64,000 bases of DNA from Lineus longissimus (lineage: Eukaryota; Nemertea; Pilidiophora; Heteronemertea; Lineidae), in assembly GCF_910592395.1 (NCBI RefSeq), contig NC_088314.1, positions 7,626,001 through 7,690,000 of the forward strand. The letters are read 5' to 3'. The notes below the pieces were generated by a model. That model was not told the DNA's origin. It worked only from the letters and a program-made list of their open reading frames with translations, and did not search any database. The number at the start of each line of letters is the position of its first letter. Within the stretch, counting starts at the first letter, position 1. This document shows, piece after piece, positions 38,544-49,600 of this stretch. The position numbers and the translations under genes were made by a program.

Positions 38544-38666
38544 GGTATCACTACATATAATTACACAATTTCAACTTTTTATTCAGCGAAGATTCCAAAG
38601 CAATTAGACAACAAGGATAAACCCTGGCATTGCACAATCGTAAATTACGTAATATGTAGTGATACC
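38544..38666. mobile_element. Small TIR element (MITE), ~123 bp
   Basis: GGTATCACTACATAT at the left end matches the reverse complement of ATATGTAGTGATACC at the right end, with a partly matching TTACGTAATTT-type inner part. No frame, no clear target duplication. It contains TTTATT at 38578-38583, a potential poly(A) signal for the minus-strand opine dehydrogenase gene. Confidence 0.65.
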
Positions 38667-38881
38667 GTTATTGTATCACTTAATGGTTCTATGACCTCGA
38701 TGCGATTTTCACAGCACTAGATGTGCCTCCGGTTTATCTGTAGCCTATCAAAGTAGGTAGGAACCAATAAGTGCGTGTGGGAATCGCACCTCAAACATTT
38801 GGGATCCATCTAGGACCACCAAAACGAAGCTCGGTGAAGAACAAATCGTCCAGTGCTAAAGAGCCTCAATAACATTAGAAT

Positions 38882-40102
38882 TCAGATGTTTACAATGTCG
38901 TCTAAGGTTTTAAGTCCGTATTTCTGCGGGCATCTCGTCTCCATGACGTCACGACCAAGAAGTTTATCAAACTGGATGTACTCCTTGCCCATCTTGCTCT
39001 CTGCCCACTTAATGATTTCGTCCATGTACGGCGTCAGGACTCCCACGATGTCCGCCATTCCCCGCATCACGACCAGCCCAAGAGGCACATCCACTGTGAG
39101 GTGGCCACACATGAAGTCCGGGACGAGCTCAAAGGTCTCCATGTGCCTCATATCATGTTTGATACCAGCACGATCCCAGTCGTTTGCGACAAGAGACCTG
39201 ATATCAACATCGTTAGACCCGTCAATAACGTGTGCAGATTTGTAAATGTCCTTTACCAGGAGCACTCGAGTCAAGTCAATGTGTGGTTTGAGCCGAGTGA
39301 TGGCTTTGGAGATGTTGACGGCCTCATCTCCGATTCCCGTGGCAAGCGCCGCAGCGATCTCATCAATGCCTTGGTAAAACAACGGCGCGCTGTCGAGTGG
39401 TTCTCCATCCCAGTTGCACCATTGTCCGTACATGATACAAGGGTTGAGAATGGCATCAAGGTTTGTCAGACTGTCTCCTAGGATGTGACCTTTGAGAGAC
39501 AGCGATGGATGTTCGTAGAGCAGCTGTCCTAAGGTCTTCACGGGGTCCTTCACGAGAAGACCAGGAGTAAAGCCCCCTAATGACGACACCAGGACTGACT
39601 CTTTCATTGATGTTACAGCGACACCAAAACCAAAAGAATTGATGTGGCACGTCCACGGACAAGCGTCAAAGTTTATCATAAAGCACTTTCGTAGTTTCTC
39701 CCCCAGAACTCCTTCTGCTTGAAAGGAGAACCCACACCCACCGGGCATGCCCACTATGATGCACCCCGGGTCTATGTACGGTTTGATAGCTTGGAAGTAC
39801 ATCTCGTGGTGCGAGACTGGCCCAGTAAAGATGAACATGTTGCAGCCCGGTGCAACCTGCGATGGGTCGTGAGAGACTCTACTTGGTTTCGAGACGAAAT
39901 GTTTCTCCTTTTTGGCTTCCCAGTTCCGCATTACAACATCGAATCCAACCTCCGTCATCTGTGAATTCCATCGCTCCGCTTCACCGCTAGATTGTGTCAG
40001 GACTCGGACGTCCACGTGCCGATGCGATGACATCATGCCGGCAAGAACGTGGGCACAACCTCCAGTGCCAAGGACAAGTAGACGTAAATTGGTGTCGACC
40101 AT
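38882..40102 (-). CDS. Opine dehydrogenase family protein, intronless, 406 aa
   Basis: Opine dehydrogenases couple pyruvate to an amino acid using NADH in the cytosol, regenerating NAD+ during anaerobic glycolysis in many marine invertebrates. The protein begins MVDTNLRLLVLGTGGCAH, a Rossmann dinucleotide-binding start (GTGGCAH, residues 12-18), followed by a GMPGGCGF segment (118-125). The C-terminal two thirds fits the octopine/nopaline dehydrogenase helical domain, with ILNPCIMYGQW (218-228) and TVDVPLGLV (336-344). Asp338 fits the Asp of the catalytic His-Asp pair known from scallop octopine dehydrogenase. The spot where I expect the His, just before Pro221, reads Asn220. The substrate amino acid (arginine, taurine, glycine, alanine) cannot be read from sequence. 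Length is normal for the family and the whole frame is one exon, unusual among these intron-rich neighbours. The start is the first in-frame Met, directly before the Rossmann strand. Confidence 0.85.
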   Translation of the reverse strand: MVDTNLRLLVLGTGGCAHVLAGMMSSHRHVDVRVLTQSSGEAERWNSQMTEVGFDVVMRNWEAKKEKHFVSKPSRVSHDPSQVAPGCNMFIFTGPVSHHEMYFQAIKPYIDPGCIIVGMPGGCGFSFQAEGVLGEKLRKCFMINFDACPWTCHINSFGFGVAVTSMKESVLVSSLGGFTPGLLVKDPVKTLGQLLYEHPSLSLKGHILGDSLTNLDAILNPCIMYGQWCNWDGEPLDSAPLFYQGIDEIAAALATGIGDEAVNISKAITRLKPHIDLTRVLLVKDIYKSAHVIDGSNDVDIRSLVANDWDRAGIKHDMRHMETFELVPDFMCGHLTVDVPLGLVVMRGMADIVGVLTPYMDEIIKWAESKMGKEYIQFDKLLGRDVMETRCPQKYGLKTLDDIVNI

Positions 40103-40978
40103 TCTATAACTGTAAGTATAGAGGGAAGATAGATTGTGTTAATAAATGTCTGATATGGACAAAGTACCAGGCGAACAAAAACATGTACTCAGATTGTAAC
40201 CACGTCCTTACATTTCAGGTGTAATCTTAGAAAATCAAGTTCAGGAATTGATTAGGTTCGACACAGGCCTTATTGCTGCAGCAGGCTTAAAGGTCGGTTG
40301 GTAGTCATCTGTTGGTGTGTGTCAGTACTGGCAGATTCACTTTAAAACGGATTTGGGGCATACCTGAACAACTACAGCGCAGAGACTGCGGCAAGAATAC
40401 CCGACGGGGCTTATTCACAATTCAAAATCTGAACCTCTCTAATGAGGGAATTAAACTTGGTATGTTTCAAGTGATAAACTGTGTATTTTAATTAAATGAA
40501 CAGACGCCTTGCCAGAGACAAAGATGTACCTACTTTTCAACGCATATCATTTGGCTTACGTAGGCCTAGTTTAACAAGGATGTTTGAAGTTGGACCTATG
40601 CGAGGGTAAAAAACTTGCAATGATTGATGATTAGATGGGATTATGGCTCAATGAAAGCAACGATAGATTGCCTGATATATCAAGAAAGAGAGTGAAAGAA
40701 GCGCCCAGACACTGTAAGATTTAGCTGTTTACCTGGCTGAACAACAAGGAAACACTTGAACAGGTATCCGACTCGATCTGAAGCATTGATTTTATCAGAT
40801 GTGCGGTACTTGATAAGTATCGCAGTAGATCTGCCAATGCCCATCCTGAACCTCATGATCTTATTTTCCCTTCAAATGTATAAGGTTTATAACCTTGACA
40901 AGATGCAAATACCATGGTGATAAAGTTGGTCCATGCCAAGAAGACCATTATTCAACCAACTGACGAAGGGCCTAACAC
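40103..40978. other. No gene recognised (upstream of opine dehydrogenase)
   Basis: Presumed 5' flank of the opine dehydrogenase gene. No exon, repeat or clear core promoter element was recognised. Confidence 0.4.
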
Positions 40979-41740
40979 AACTAAAACTAGTAAAACTAGG
41001 AGACATGGCACTATCAGTAGAGGTGGCACAGTCACAATCAGGAATAGTTAAACTAGGAGACATGACACCACCAGTAGAGGTGGCACAGTCATGGCACTAT
41101 TAGTAGAGGTGGCAGAATCACAACCAGGCATAGTGTAAAACTAGGAGACATGGCACTACCAGTAGAGGTGGCACAGTACAATCAGGCATAGTTTAAAACT
41201 CGAAAACATTGCACCACCAGTAGAGTTGGCACAGTCACAACCAGGCATAGTGTAAAACTAGAAGACATGACACCACCAGTAGAGTTGGCACAGTCACAAC
41301 CAGGCATAGTGTAAAACTAGAAGACATGACACCACCAGTAGAGGTGGCACAGTCACAACCAGGCATAGTGTAAAACTAGAAGACATGACACCACCAGTAG
41401 AGGTGGCACAGTCACAACCAGGCATAGTGTAAAACTAGAAGACATGACACCACCAGTAGAGTTGGCACAGTCACAACCAGGTATAGTGTAAATCTAGGAG
41501 ACATGACACCACCAGTAGTGGTGGCACAGTCATGGCACTACCAGTAGAGGTGGCAGAATCACAACCAGGCATAGTGTAAAACTAGGAGACATGGCACTAC
41601 CAGTAGAGGTGGCACAGTACAATCAGGCATAGTTTAAAACTAGAAAACATTGCACCACCAGTAGAGTTGGCACAGTCATTATAAGGCATTACCATAAGAG
41701 CCATGTCACCACTAGTAGAGGTGATGCAGTTGCAAGTAAC
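40979..41740. repeat. Minisatellite, ~60-bp unit, ~12 copies, with higher-order repeat
   Basis: The unit resembles GTAAAACTAGAAGACATGAC, ACCACCAGTAGAGGTGGCAC and AGTCACAACCAGGCATA in series. Consecutive near-identical units run from about 41220 to 41480. A composite block with shortened units starting GTGGCACAGTCATGGCACTA occurs at about 41082 and again at about 41523, giving a second-level period of roughly 440 bp. Stop codons recur in the unit, so it is not coding. It lies between the opine dehydrogenase and CDK20 genes. Confidence 0.9.
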
Positions 41741-43655
41741 CACAGTGTGAAGCCAGATTACAGTGTGACCAAGTGGCAATCAGGCACAGATTATTGATAC
41801 ACCATAACCCACTCAATATTACCAAAAATATATAAGGCTACTCCAGATCTTTGACATTGTAGCAGCTACTGTCATCAGATTGGATGTGACATTGTCTCTA
41901 CAGGGAGACATAGAAGACATATGACTTCCCAAATCAAATAATTGCTTGATGTGAACTTAAACAGGTTTTTTTTAGGAAGTTGCATGATTCACCACCAAAA
42001 AATCCCACACTATCCAATACTAAATATGATGATTCGCCATCTAAAGCTAACCAGAAGCCTTTTCTTCTCACATCCCAGGTGTATTCAAACGATAAATATT
42101 TAGACTTGCTTTTTAGGAGCTCTGCATCTCTGCACTGATTCCCAAGCAAGAGTTTTTCTACTTACAATTTCAGTGTAATCACCAGGGTGAACAGTATCTA
42201 AAAGTGTTTAGACTTCCGATTTTAGGACACTGCACCTCTGCACTGTTTCCCGAACCAAGATCACAAACACGCCAAACTATTTATAACACCTGCTGGTATG
42301 TAAATATATCCAGTTTGCAAAAGATACTTGTGATATCAGGTTCATGAATGTGGCCCAGGTGTGAAGAAATCTGAAACGTTTGGCCAGTTCAAACCAAGAA
42401 ATCATTCATTCAATGACAACAAGTTTTATAGTTAGCCCCCCCCCCCAAAGTCTCATTTGGTCTTGAACTGATGGCTTCCTCAGTTCCCAGTCTGTATTAA
42501 TGTTTTCTTTCGCCTACAATTTAGCTCCACCCTCGTGGTGTTTGGTGAGACAACCAATACCTTTTGGCTATTGATTCCTTAAAGGGAACTTATCCTTGCA
42601 TTCTGGTTGTGACTTTGTCCTCAAAATACCAATTTTGGACCAATGGAAATAAGGCTAGAACTTAACACGACAGAATAAGTTTTCATGCAAAACAGCAGTG
42701 GTTAGAATGATTTGTTATGTCTTTCCATAATATGAAGTGATTGGGTACAATTTCATAGCCCAGAAGTGGAATATCTACAGAGGGGAAGAAGATAAAGACA
42801 CTGAAGCCTGTCTTATATTACCTACCTTGATATATCCACGACTCCTGTTAGAGAAGTTTCATTAACATCGATAGACTAATATAGTGCGGGATACTGAACC
42901 CACTTGCTCCGTATCCTGCTTGGCTGCTTCTTCGAGGTATATCATCAAAGATTGAGGCAAGGAGTTCTTAATGGAATGGAATACATTTCATTCCAACCTT
43001 GCTTACCCATTTTACCAAGAGAAGCTCTGGGGTGAGGTTGATTCCAGACTCCTGCATCTTCATCAATCAGCTTTATCAGGCGAAGCAAAAGACAGGCGAA
43101 ATAGGAGGCATACCTGTCATGATTTAAACTTTTATTCAATGGGAAAACAATCTCTAAGGTCTAGTACAAAAAATGAAATAAATAGGCTGGACGGAAAACT
43201 TACAGTTACACTCACATTCACATTATACATGAAATCATCAGACTGTCTGTGACCAATTCGCACTCTTGATTGCAAATTTCTATAGATATGATCTAGACTA
43301 ATCAAGCACTCCAGTCACTATGCATTTGGGTACACTCTGATGCAAAGTTCTGTAGATATCATCCCAACTAATCTAGCGCCATCAATCAATCTGACCAACT
43401 TAGCCCCCGCCTTTAGGCTCTCGTTAATTAAAACCCTTTCTGTGCAGAATTACTTAATAGTTTCTCACAAAATAGTTGGAAAAAACATTGCTGAGAAGCC
43501 AACTTAAAGGTAGAGAGCTTGGGATGCTACCACTGCAATGGTGCCATCTACAGTTAAGACCATGCAGTAAGGGAGAGATCAGGTCAGGCAAATCGTGTTA
43601 ATCAGCCGCAAGGAAAGGTTTTTACAGCACTTTTCTGAATTTCACTTTCACAGAG
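41741..43655. other. No gene recognised; includes probable CDK20 3' UTR
   Basis: No convincing exon. TTTATT at 43131-43136 (AATAAA on the minus strand) lies ~520 bp past the CDK20 stop codon and could end that transcript. A C homopolymer lies at about 42437-42446. Confidence 0.45.
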
Positions 43656-46600
43656 TCATTTCTCCTTTTGTGTAAATGGTGCAATGAGGTCAGGATCGAT
43701 CAACGACTTCTCCAATGGGACGTCTGTGTTGTAGTCATGAGCCTGTTGGATGTGGCGCATCTTCTTGCTACGCTGTGGGATGGGGAGTTCCGAATGATGG
43801 GCAGGGAGCGGCTCAGTGAAGAAGTAGGGGTGTAGTAAAGCCTGGAATGAAAAAGCAGCGAAAGCTAGGAGCTCAGTATGTAATCATTCAACAAGAAAAG
43901 AATACTGCACATAGGCCAAATTCTTCCACAGACGGAGAGTACAAGTTTGTTGCAACATATATCACCAGCGGAACCAACTCTTTTAGCTTACAAGCGAAAC
44001 AAGCAAAGTGATGGTTGAAGCAGCGAGAAACGCTTTCAGAAGATTCACTGATTCAAATCAGGGCAGATAGACTGCACCACAGCAAATAAGACAGGACTGT
44101 GGAAATTAGACTGGACCATGGTAATCTGACTGAAACGTGGCAAAAGAGGTTAGACCATGGTGCGTTAGACGAGCAACCACATCGAACTTCATTTGTCTTG
44201 ATCCCAGTCTGTCAGATTTGCCAGGGTCCTGTCTAGCTAATGATTGGATCTTGGCAAATTATACTGAACAGAGCCAAAAAAGACTGGGCAGTGACTAATA
44301 AGGATGGACTTCAGAAATTGGACAGGTTAAGAACTATGGCAAAATGGACTGGATCATCACCACATTGACTTGACCATTGCAGATTACATTTACATCAGAC
44401 AATGACAAATTGAGTCTGGGCAACAGTAAGTAATACCTGACTATTGTAAGTTAGACTACACCATGGAATAGACCAGACCATGACAAGATAGAATAGACAA
44501 TGACGAGTTAGACTGGACCACAAAAGTGAGACTGGTCCAAGGCCTGGGAAATAAGACCGGATTGTGGAATAAACTTGCTGAATGATCTTGTGCCCGAGTT
44601 AATATATTGATTAAGTGATTTAGTCAATTTCATTAGTTCTAATTTTCTGGATTAATTCTGCAAACATCCATGCACTGAACGGGCCAGCATTGGCAATCAG
44701 CTAAAAGGTTCCAAACACTTAAATAGTTAATTTTGAATCGTTTCGGGTTAACTTGAGCGTAATCTGCATTGTCTTTCTGACAGAAACCCCCCAACAAAAT
44801 GTACATAGCTCCCTGTCCAACATTATCTGAAACCAACTCCAGGAAGATACTGATGAACTGCAATTAACAATGCAACACTGCAGGAATGTACACATAAAAT
44901 GTATGAAGTTGTATTGAAATGAAGCCTACCTGTTTTGCCGAGAGTCGTTCCTTGGACGGATACACGAGAAATTGCTTTAGGAGATCAAGTGCGATTGGTG
45001 ATGCGTCTGGAAGGATCTCCTCAAATGGGATTGGTGGGTTCTCTGAGAACATGATCTTGTTGTAGTCAGGCAATTCGGAAAGACCCTGGATGTAAATCGG
45101 GATGTAAATGATTAACTGCTTTCAAAGATACAACATTATGGCTATACCCGCCTACCCTGGGAGATGTTTGTTACTGGAAATCTGGAAACAAAAGCATACT
45201 GCAGGCAAGTGATTTTATTGCAGATATGTGTAACTTGCAATGAAAGCAAGCTGCGTTGACATTTATTGCAGGTCACAACATGCAGGCTTATGCTAATGGC
45301 CAGTCTCTCCCAAGGCAGTTAAGCCATTTCCAATATCATCCTTTATCCTTCATCACATTGTCAATCCTAAGGTGGTTTACTCTCTAATGAAAATAATCCA
45401 ATTCGGACCTCAACATTATCTCTGTGATATCTCATTAAGGTGGGCTGTCATATTAGTCTGTAATCTTAGATGACCAAGATGGGCTGTCATATTGGTCTGT
45501 AATCTCAGATGACCAAGATGTCTGGTCGGAAATTAATCTCTATCGGGAGAAGACATCTCAAGAACTAGTTTCCGCCTGCTCTCTTTCGTAGCATCAGTGG
45601 TGTCAGACCTAACACAGACCGCCACAAACTAGACATAGTTTTTCAACCTACCGGCCATATTCTCTCATTTGGTGTACCTAGCACACGAAGGACACTACTC
45701 AGCTGCTCAATGTCACTCTCGCCCTAGAAAAAAGAAAAATACAGGCATGTTATTGTTAACAAAACCTAAGAAGAAACCCCCTGAATGCCTGAAGAGTCAT
45801 CTCAAATGAACAGCACACTCTGCTTCGAAGGGCATAGCTTTGTTCATCTGTTGCTGTTGGTACTGTAAACTGCCAATTTGTTTGCATTTTGTTTTTGCTG
45901 ATTTTGTGAAAAAATAGTAATTTGCGAATCACAAAGGTGATAAGTAGATAGTTGTACACATCAAGCTATAACTTACCGGGAATAATGGTGAATTGTTCAG
46001 CAATTCTCCAAAGATGCAACCAACTGCCCTGGAAAATATAAAAAGATAACAATTTCAATCAAGAGCAAAGAATTTACTCTCTCTTCTTGAAATACCAACA
46101 AAACTGATGATCCAAGTTTACTGATTGATGACACTGATGGGGACGATTAACCAGTGATGAGAATAAATGATGTGATGTGGCGTCATGACAGCAACACCTG
46201 TTAGAAACTCTGAGTGGTAGGATGCGGGAAAGGAAACCGGTGCAAAAATGGAAGCTGGTGGATCACCTCTATTAGGTGGGAACATGGTTGGTGCCAATAA
46301 ACTCCTTGACGTTGTAAATTAATAAAGCAAAGTGAGTTGGTACATTCTAAAAGATGATTTTATGCAGTAATAATGCCAAATTTAGCATGGTCATCCTACA
46401 AGTTCCAGTATTTACAAAATAATTGCCAATATTCACAAGAATCAGATAATAATTGTATCAACATGCACATGGTTGGAATATTATTGATATTAAAACAGTC
46501 AATCTTCTCAAACATATCTCTCCCCTGCTGACAAATGAGTTCTTGACTGCCTACCAGATGTCTCTCTCTGTCACTGTATCTCCGGGGATGATGAGATAGT

Positions 46601-49600
46601 GGGAGCGAAGACATAAATAATGGTAGCAGTCATTGTGGAGCATTTCCTGTGTCGAGGAAAACATTGTCACAATGTACGATCCAGAATTGAATCAAATGTG
46701 GCAATAACCGGTCGCGGGAATCAGAGCGGAAACATTGTAATTCTATAACGATGAATCGCAACAATGGATGCTGAGGAAACAAGGTGGATGAAATATTGCT
46801 GTGACAGTTGTCGAATTGTGAACACAGATGATGACAGCTTAAGGATACACGCTCACACGACAGAATCCTATGGTAAAGATGTACAGCTTCAGACTGGCTG
46901 GAGCTAAAGCGTGATGCTAGCTTGCTATGTTAGCTGACCATGCTAACGGTAAAGTAAGTGATTTTCTATTCGTATCTTGAATGTGGGATCAATATTTCCT
47001 TGGCCAATTTCCATTATCAAAATATCGCAAATAGCGCCGACATTGGAGCTAGCATTTAGCAATCATTTCATCAAATGCTATGGCTACATGTAGACCATCA
47101 AGTATGGATTAGAATCTATACATGTGCCATGTGTGCTATCGATGAAGTGTGAATACACACACTAGCTAAATAAAACCTGAAGTGACTGCTTCAGGTAATG
47201 AAGTGATATTGGTGTTGGGTGTGGTGCGGTGGGTTATGAGTCTCGGAAAGCATCCCCCCAAAAGCAGGTCATCGTATTGTTACAAACAATCGTTGAACAG
47301 TGCAAAGACCTGCTACAGGAGAATGGTGGAAAAGAGGCATGGGCAGTTAAATGCAGAGCATGGTTCCCATTTTTTGCAAAAAGATACGAAATGGGAAAAA
47401 CAATCAATTAGCATGATTGAGCCCTGTCAATCAATTATTCGAATTGCTTTAGTACGGACAGATAAATCACACCAATTTGTTGATACTTTATCATGATTTC
47501 ATGTAGCTTACACATTTGTCTACTTTGACTTGACAAAGCTAGCAATCTAAATTTGAACTAAATTTGTTATTGCGCAATTGATACAAAGGCAGTGGTGATC
47601 TCCATGTCAAAAATATCTATGTAGATAATTTGATGCGGCGCAAAAAATCAAGGCACGCGCTGATGGAAGCTTTAGGGAGGCTTAGCACAGATCTAACCAG
47701 GGAAGCACCTAGGGTGTAACTGTATGACAAAGACCAATGCAAGAAGAGGCTAGGCCTACTTCTCGTCATTCCATCATGGAAGCTGAACTCAACTGATACC
47801 CATAACCTCTAGGACACCAGCTAGTCTGCCATGCACACATATAAAGACAAAAGACAGGCAGCGACCAGTGGTACCGTTTCCTGGGGATCAATAAAGGGGC
47901 TGTATGGTAGTACAGTAGAACTTCGTGCTATCTAATACAGACACCCTAGGGACTGACAGACACTGTTTTGAGTGTCCTCATAACAGGATTCAAACTGATT
48001 GGATATTTAAAATTCTGTGTCCTTAATGGAGAGGTGTTCTGATTAGAGGGAATGCGAGGCTCATAGTAATTTTTGTAGAAGTGATGGTAACCAGAGAGGC
48101 GCCAAAGACGCAATTAACAATAAAAATCAATGTGTCAGCATGGTCGCCTATAAACCCACAGCGAATAACCTGATAAGCAATATTCAGATGAAGTTGTCAG
48201 TAATATCGCAAAATGCCGGGATCAATTATAGATCGCCGGAAGGAGGATATATGATATTTACTCGTGCTGACCTCCTGCAACCAGAGGCATGAATGACATT
48301 ACCAAAAGCATCCCATTACCTGCTACCACGAACAAATCACTGTCTATAACTACAGTTGATGACAATAGAACTATGCCACACCTGAATTCTTTGAAAGGCA
48401 TTTGTAGAAAGTGCTGCCTCCTGCAATTTAAATTGCATGTGATGATAATCGCTTGTTTGCAGTGGTCATTGCAGGAACCGACGACAAGAATCAGAGATTG
48501 CAGAGGCTTGTCAAACCCAGCGCTATTACCAATTTTACATGTAGACGAGAGATATTTGTGTCCTACATGCGAAAGATATCCACCCTTGATAAACCCAAAC
48601 TCATGACCCATTAAGGTAACTTCTAGTTTAGAAGTTGTTGTTCTGGCGGACAAATCTTTTAGAGACAGCTCCAAACTTTGTAAACATTAGGTGATTTTTA
48701 TCTTCTGAGCTTTACCGTATGTGAAAATGTACTCTCGTACGACTAAAACAGTAGCCCAGGGTATCCGGTCGTTTTATAAACCCCATTCATCATATCTGCA
48801 ACTTGGAATGAGATAGATCGGCCAACAAATAAGACAAATCCACAATTATCGTAAACGTTATTATTTTGGACAGGGCTTTTAGAGTCAAATAACAGTGGCT
48901 AATTTTTTTATATCCAGGCTACATTTCGCGGAAGTATACTCTGCTACCAACACATTATTTGCCATTTATAAAGCCCATCCATCACAGATGTAACTTGGAG
49001 TTCGATTGGCAAACAATTTCTTGGTTATTGCCCAAATACGGCAATATTTCTCCATAATGGATTACGGTCGACTTTATGATATTGACTGTTATATATTTTG
49101 TGGTATTATCATTGGACAGGCTGACAAATGATCATAGCACTCCCACAGAATTATGTGAGAGTTGTGCAGACATGCGAGTGTTTAAAGTATAGACCAGTCT
49201 TAGACTTAGACTTAGTCATTTAGAAGGGATGCTGAGTGCTTAGTTGGATAGCACAGTCTGATGTGACCCATTGCGAGCATGCATTTGGCTCAATTTGTCA
49301 TGTGGCTGGAAGTTCATCAGTCCCAAAAATGCAATCTTTGGCGCTTTGAGTGGGACTTGAACAGAGCAACAATTCCAAAATGTCGATGGAGGTTCTGGGC
49401 CCGTGACCAGCAATTGTAACTGGCTAAAAAGCCAGAAATTGGCAGAAACCTGATGGAAGTTGCTTGAGTAAAATTCGATCTTAGCATTAGTGCTTTTAGC
49501 ATTAGTGACATCGATTTGCAGAAGACGCATGGGTGGCATTTCTTGTAGATGGTTCTCCTTGGGGTCTGAACTGGCCTCCCAGTTTCATCTCTGTGGAAAC

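Larger units (their letters stand above)
37918..38881. other. Convergent 3' regions of caveolin and opine dehydrogenase
   Basis: No coding sequence seen. AATAAA occurs at 38283 and 38404 for the plus strand. TTTATT (minus-strand AATAAA) occurs at 38413 and 38578. The 123-bp TIR element at 38544-38666 lies inside. Confidence 0.55.

Noticed and set aside
38853-39481. Plus-strand frames of 126-130 codons
   Set aside because: They are antisense shadows of the opine dehydrogenase gene.
48258-48674. Minus-strand frame of 138 codons
   Set aside because: No family motif, a competing long frame on the other strand, and it lies inside a large CDK20 intron; most likely chance.
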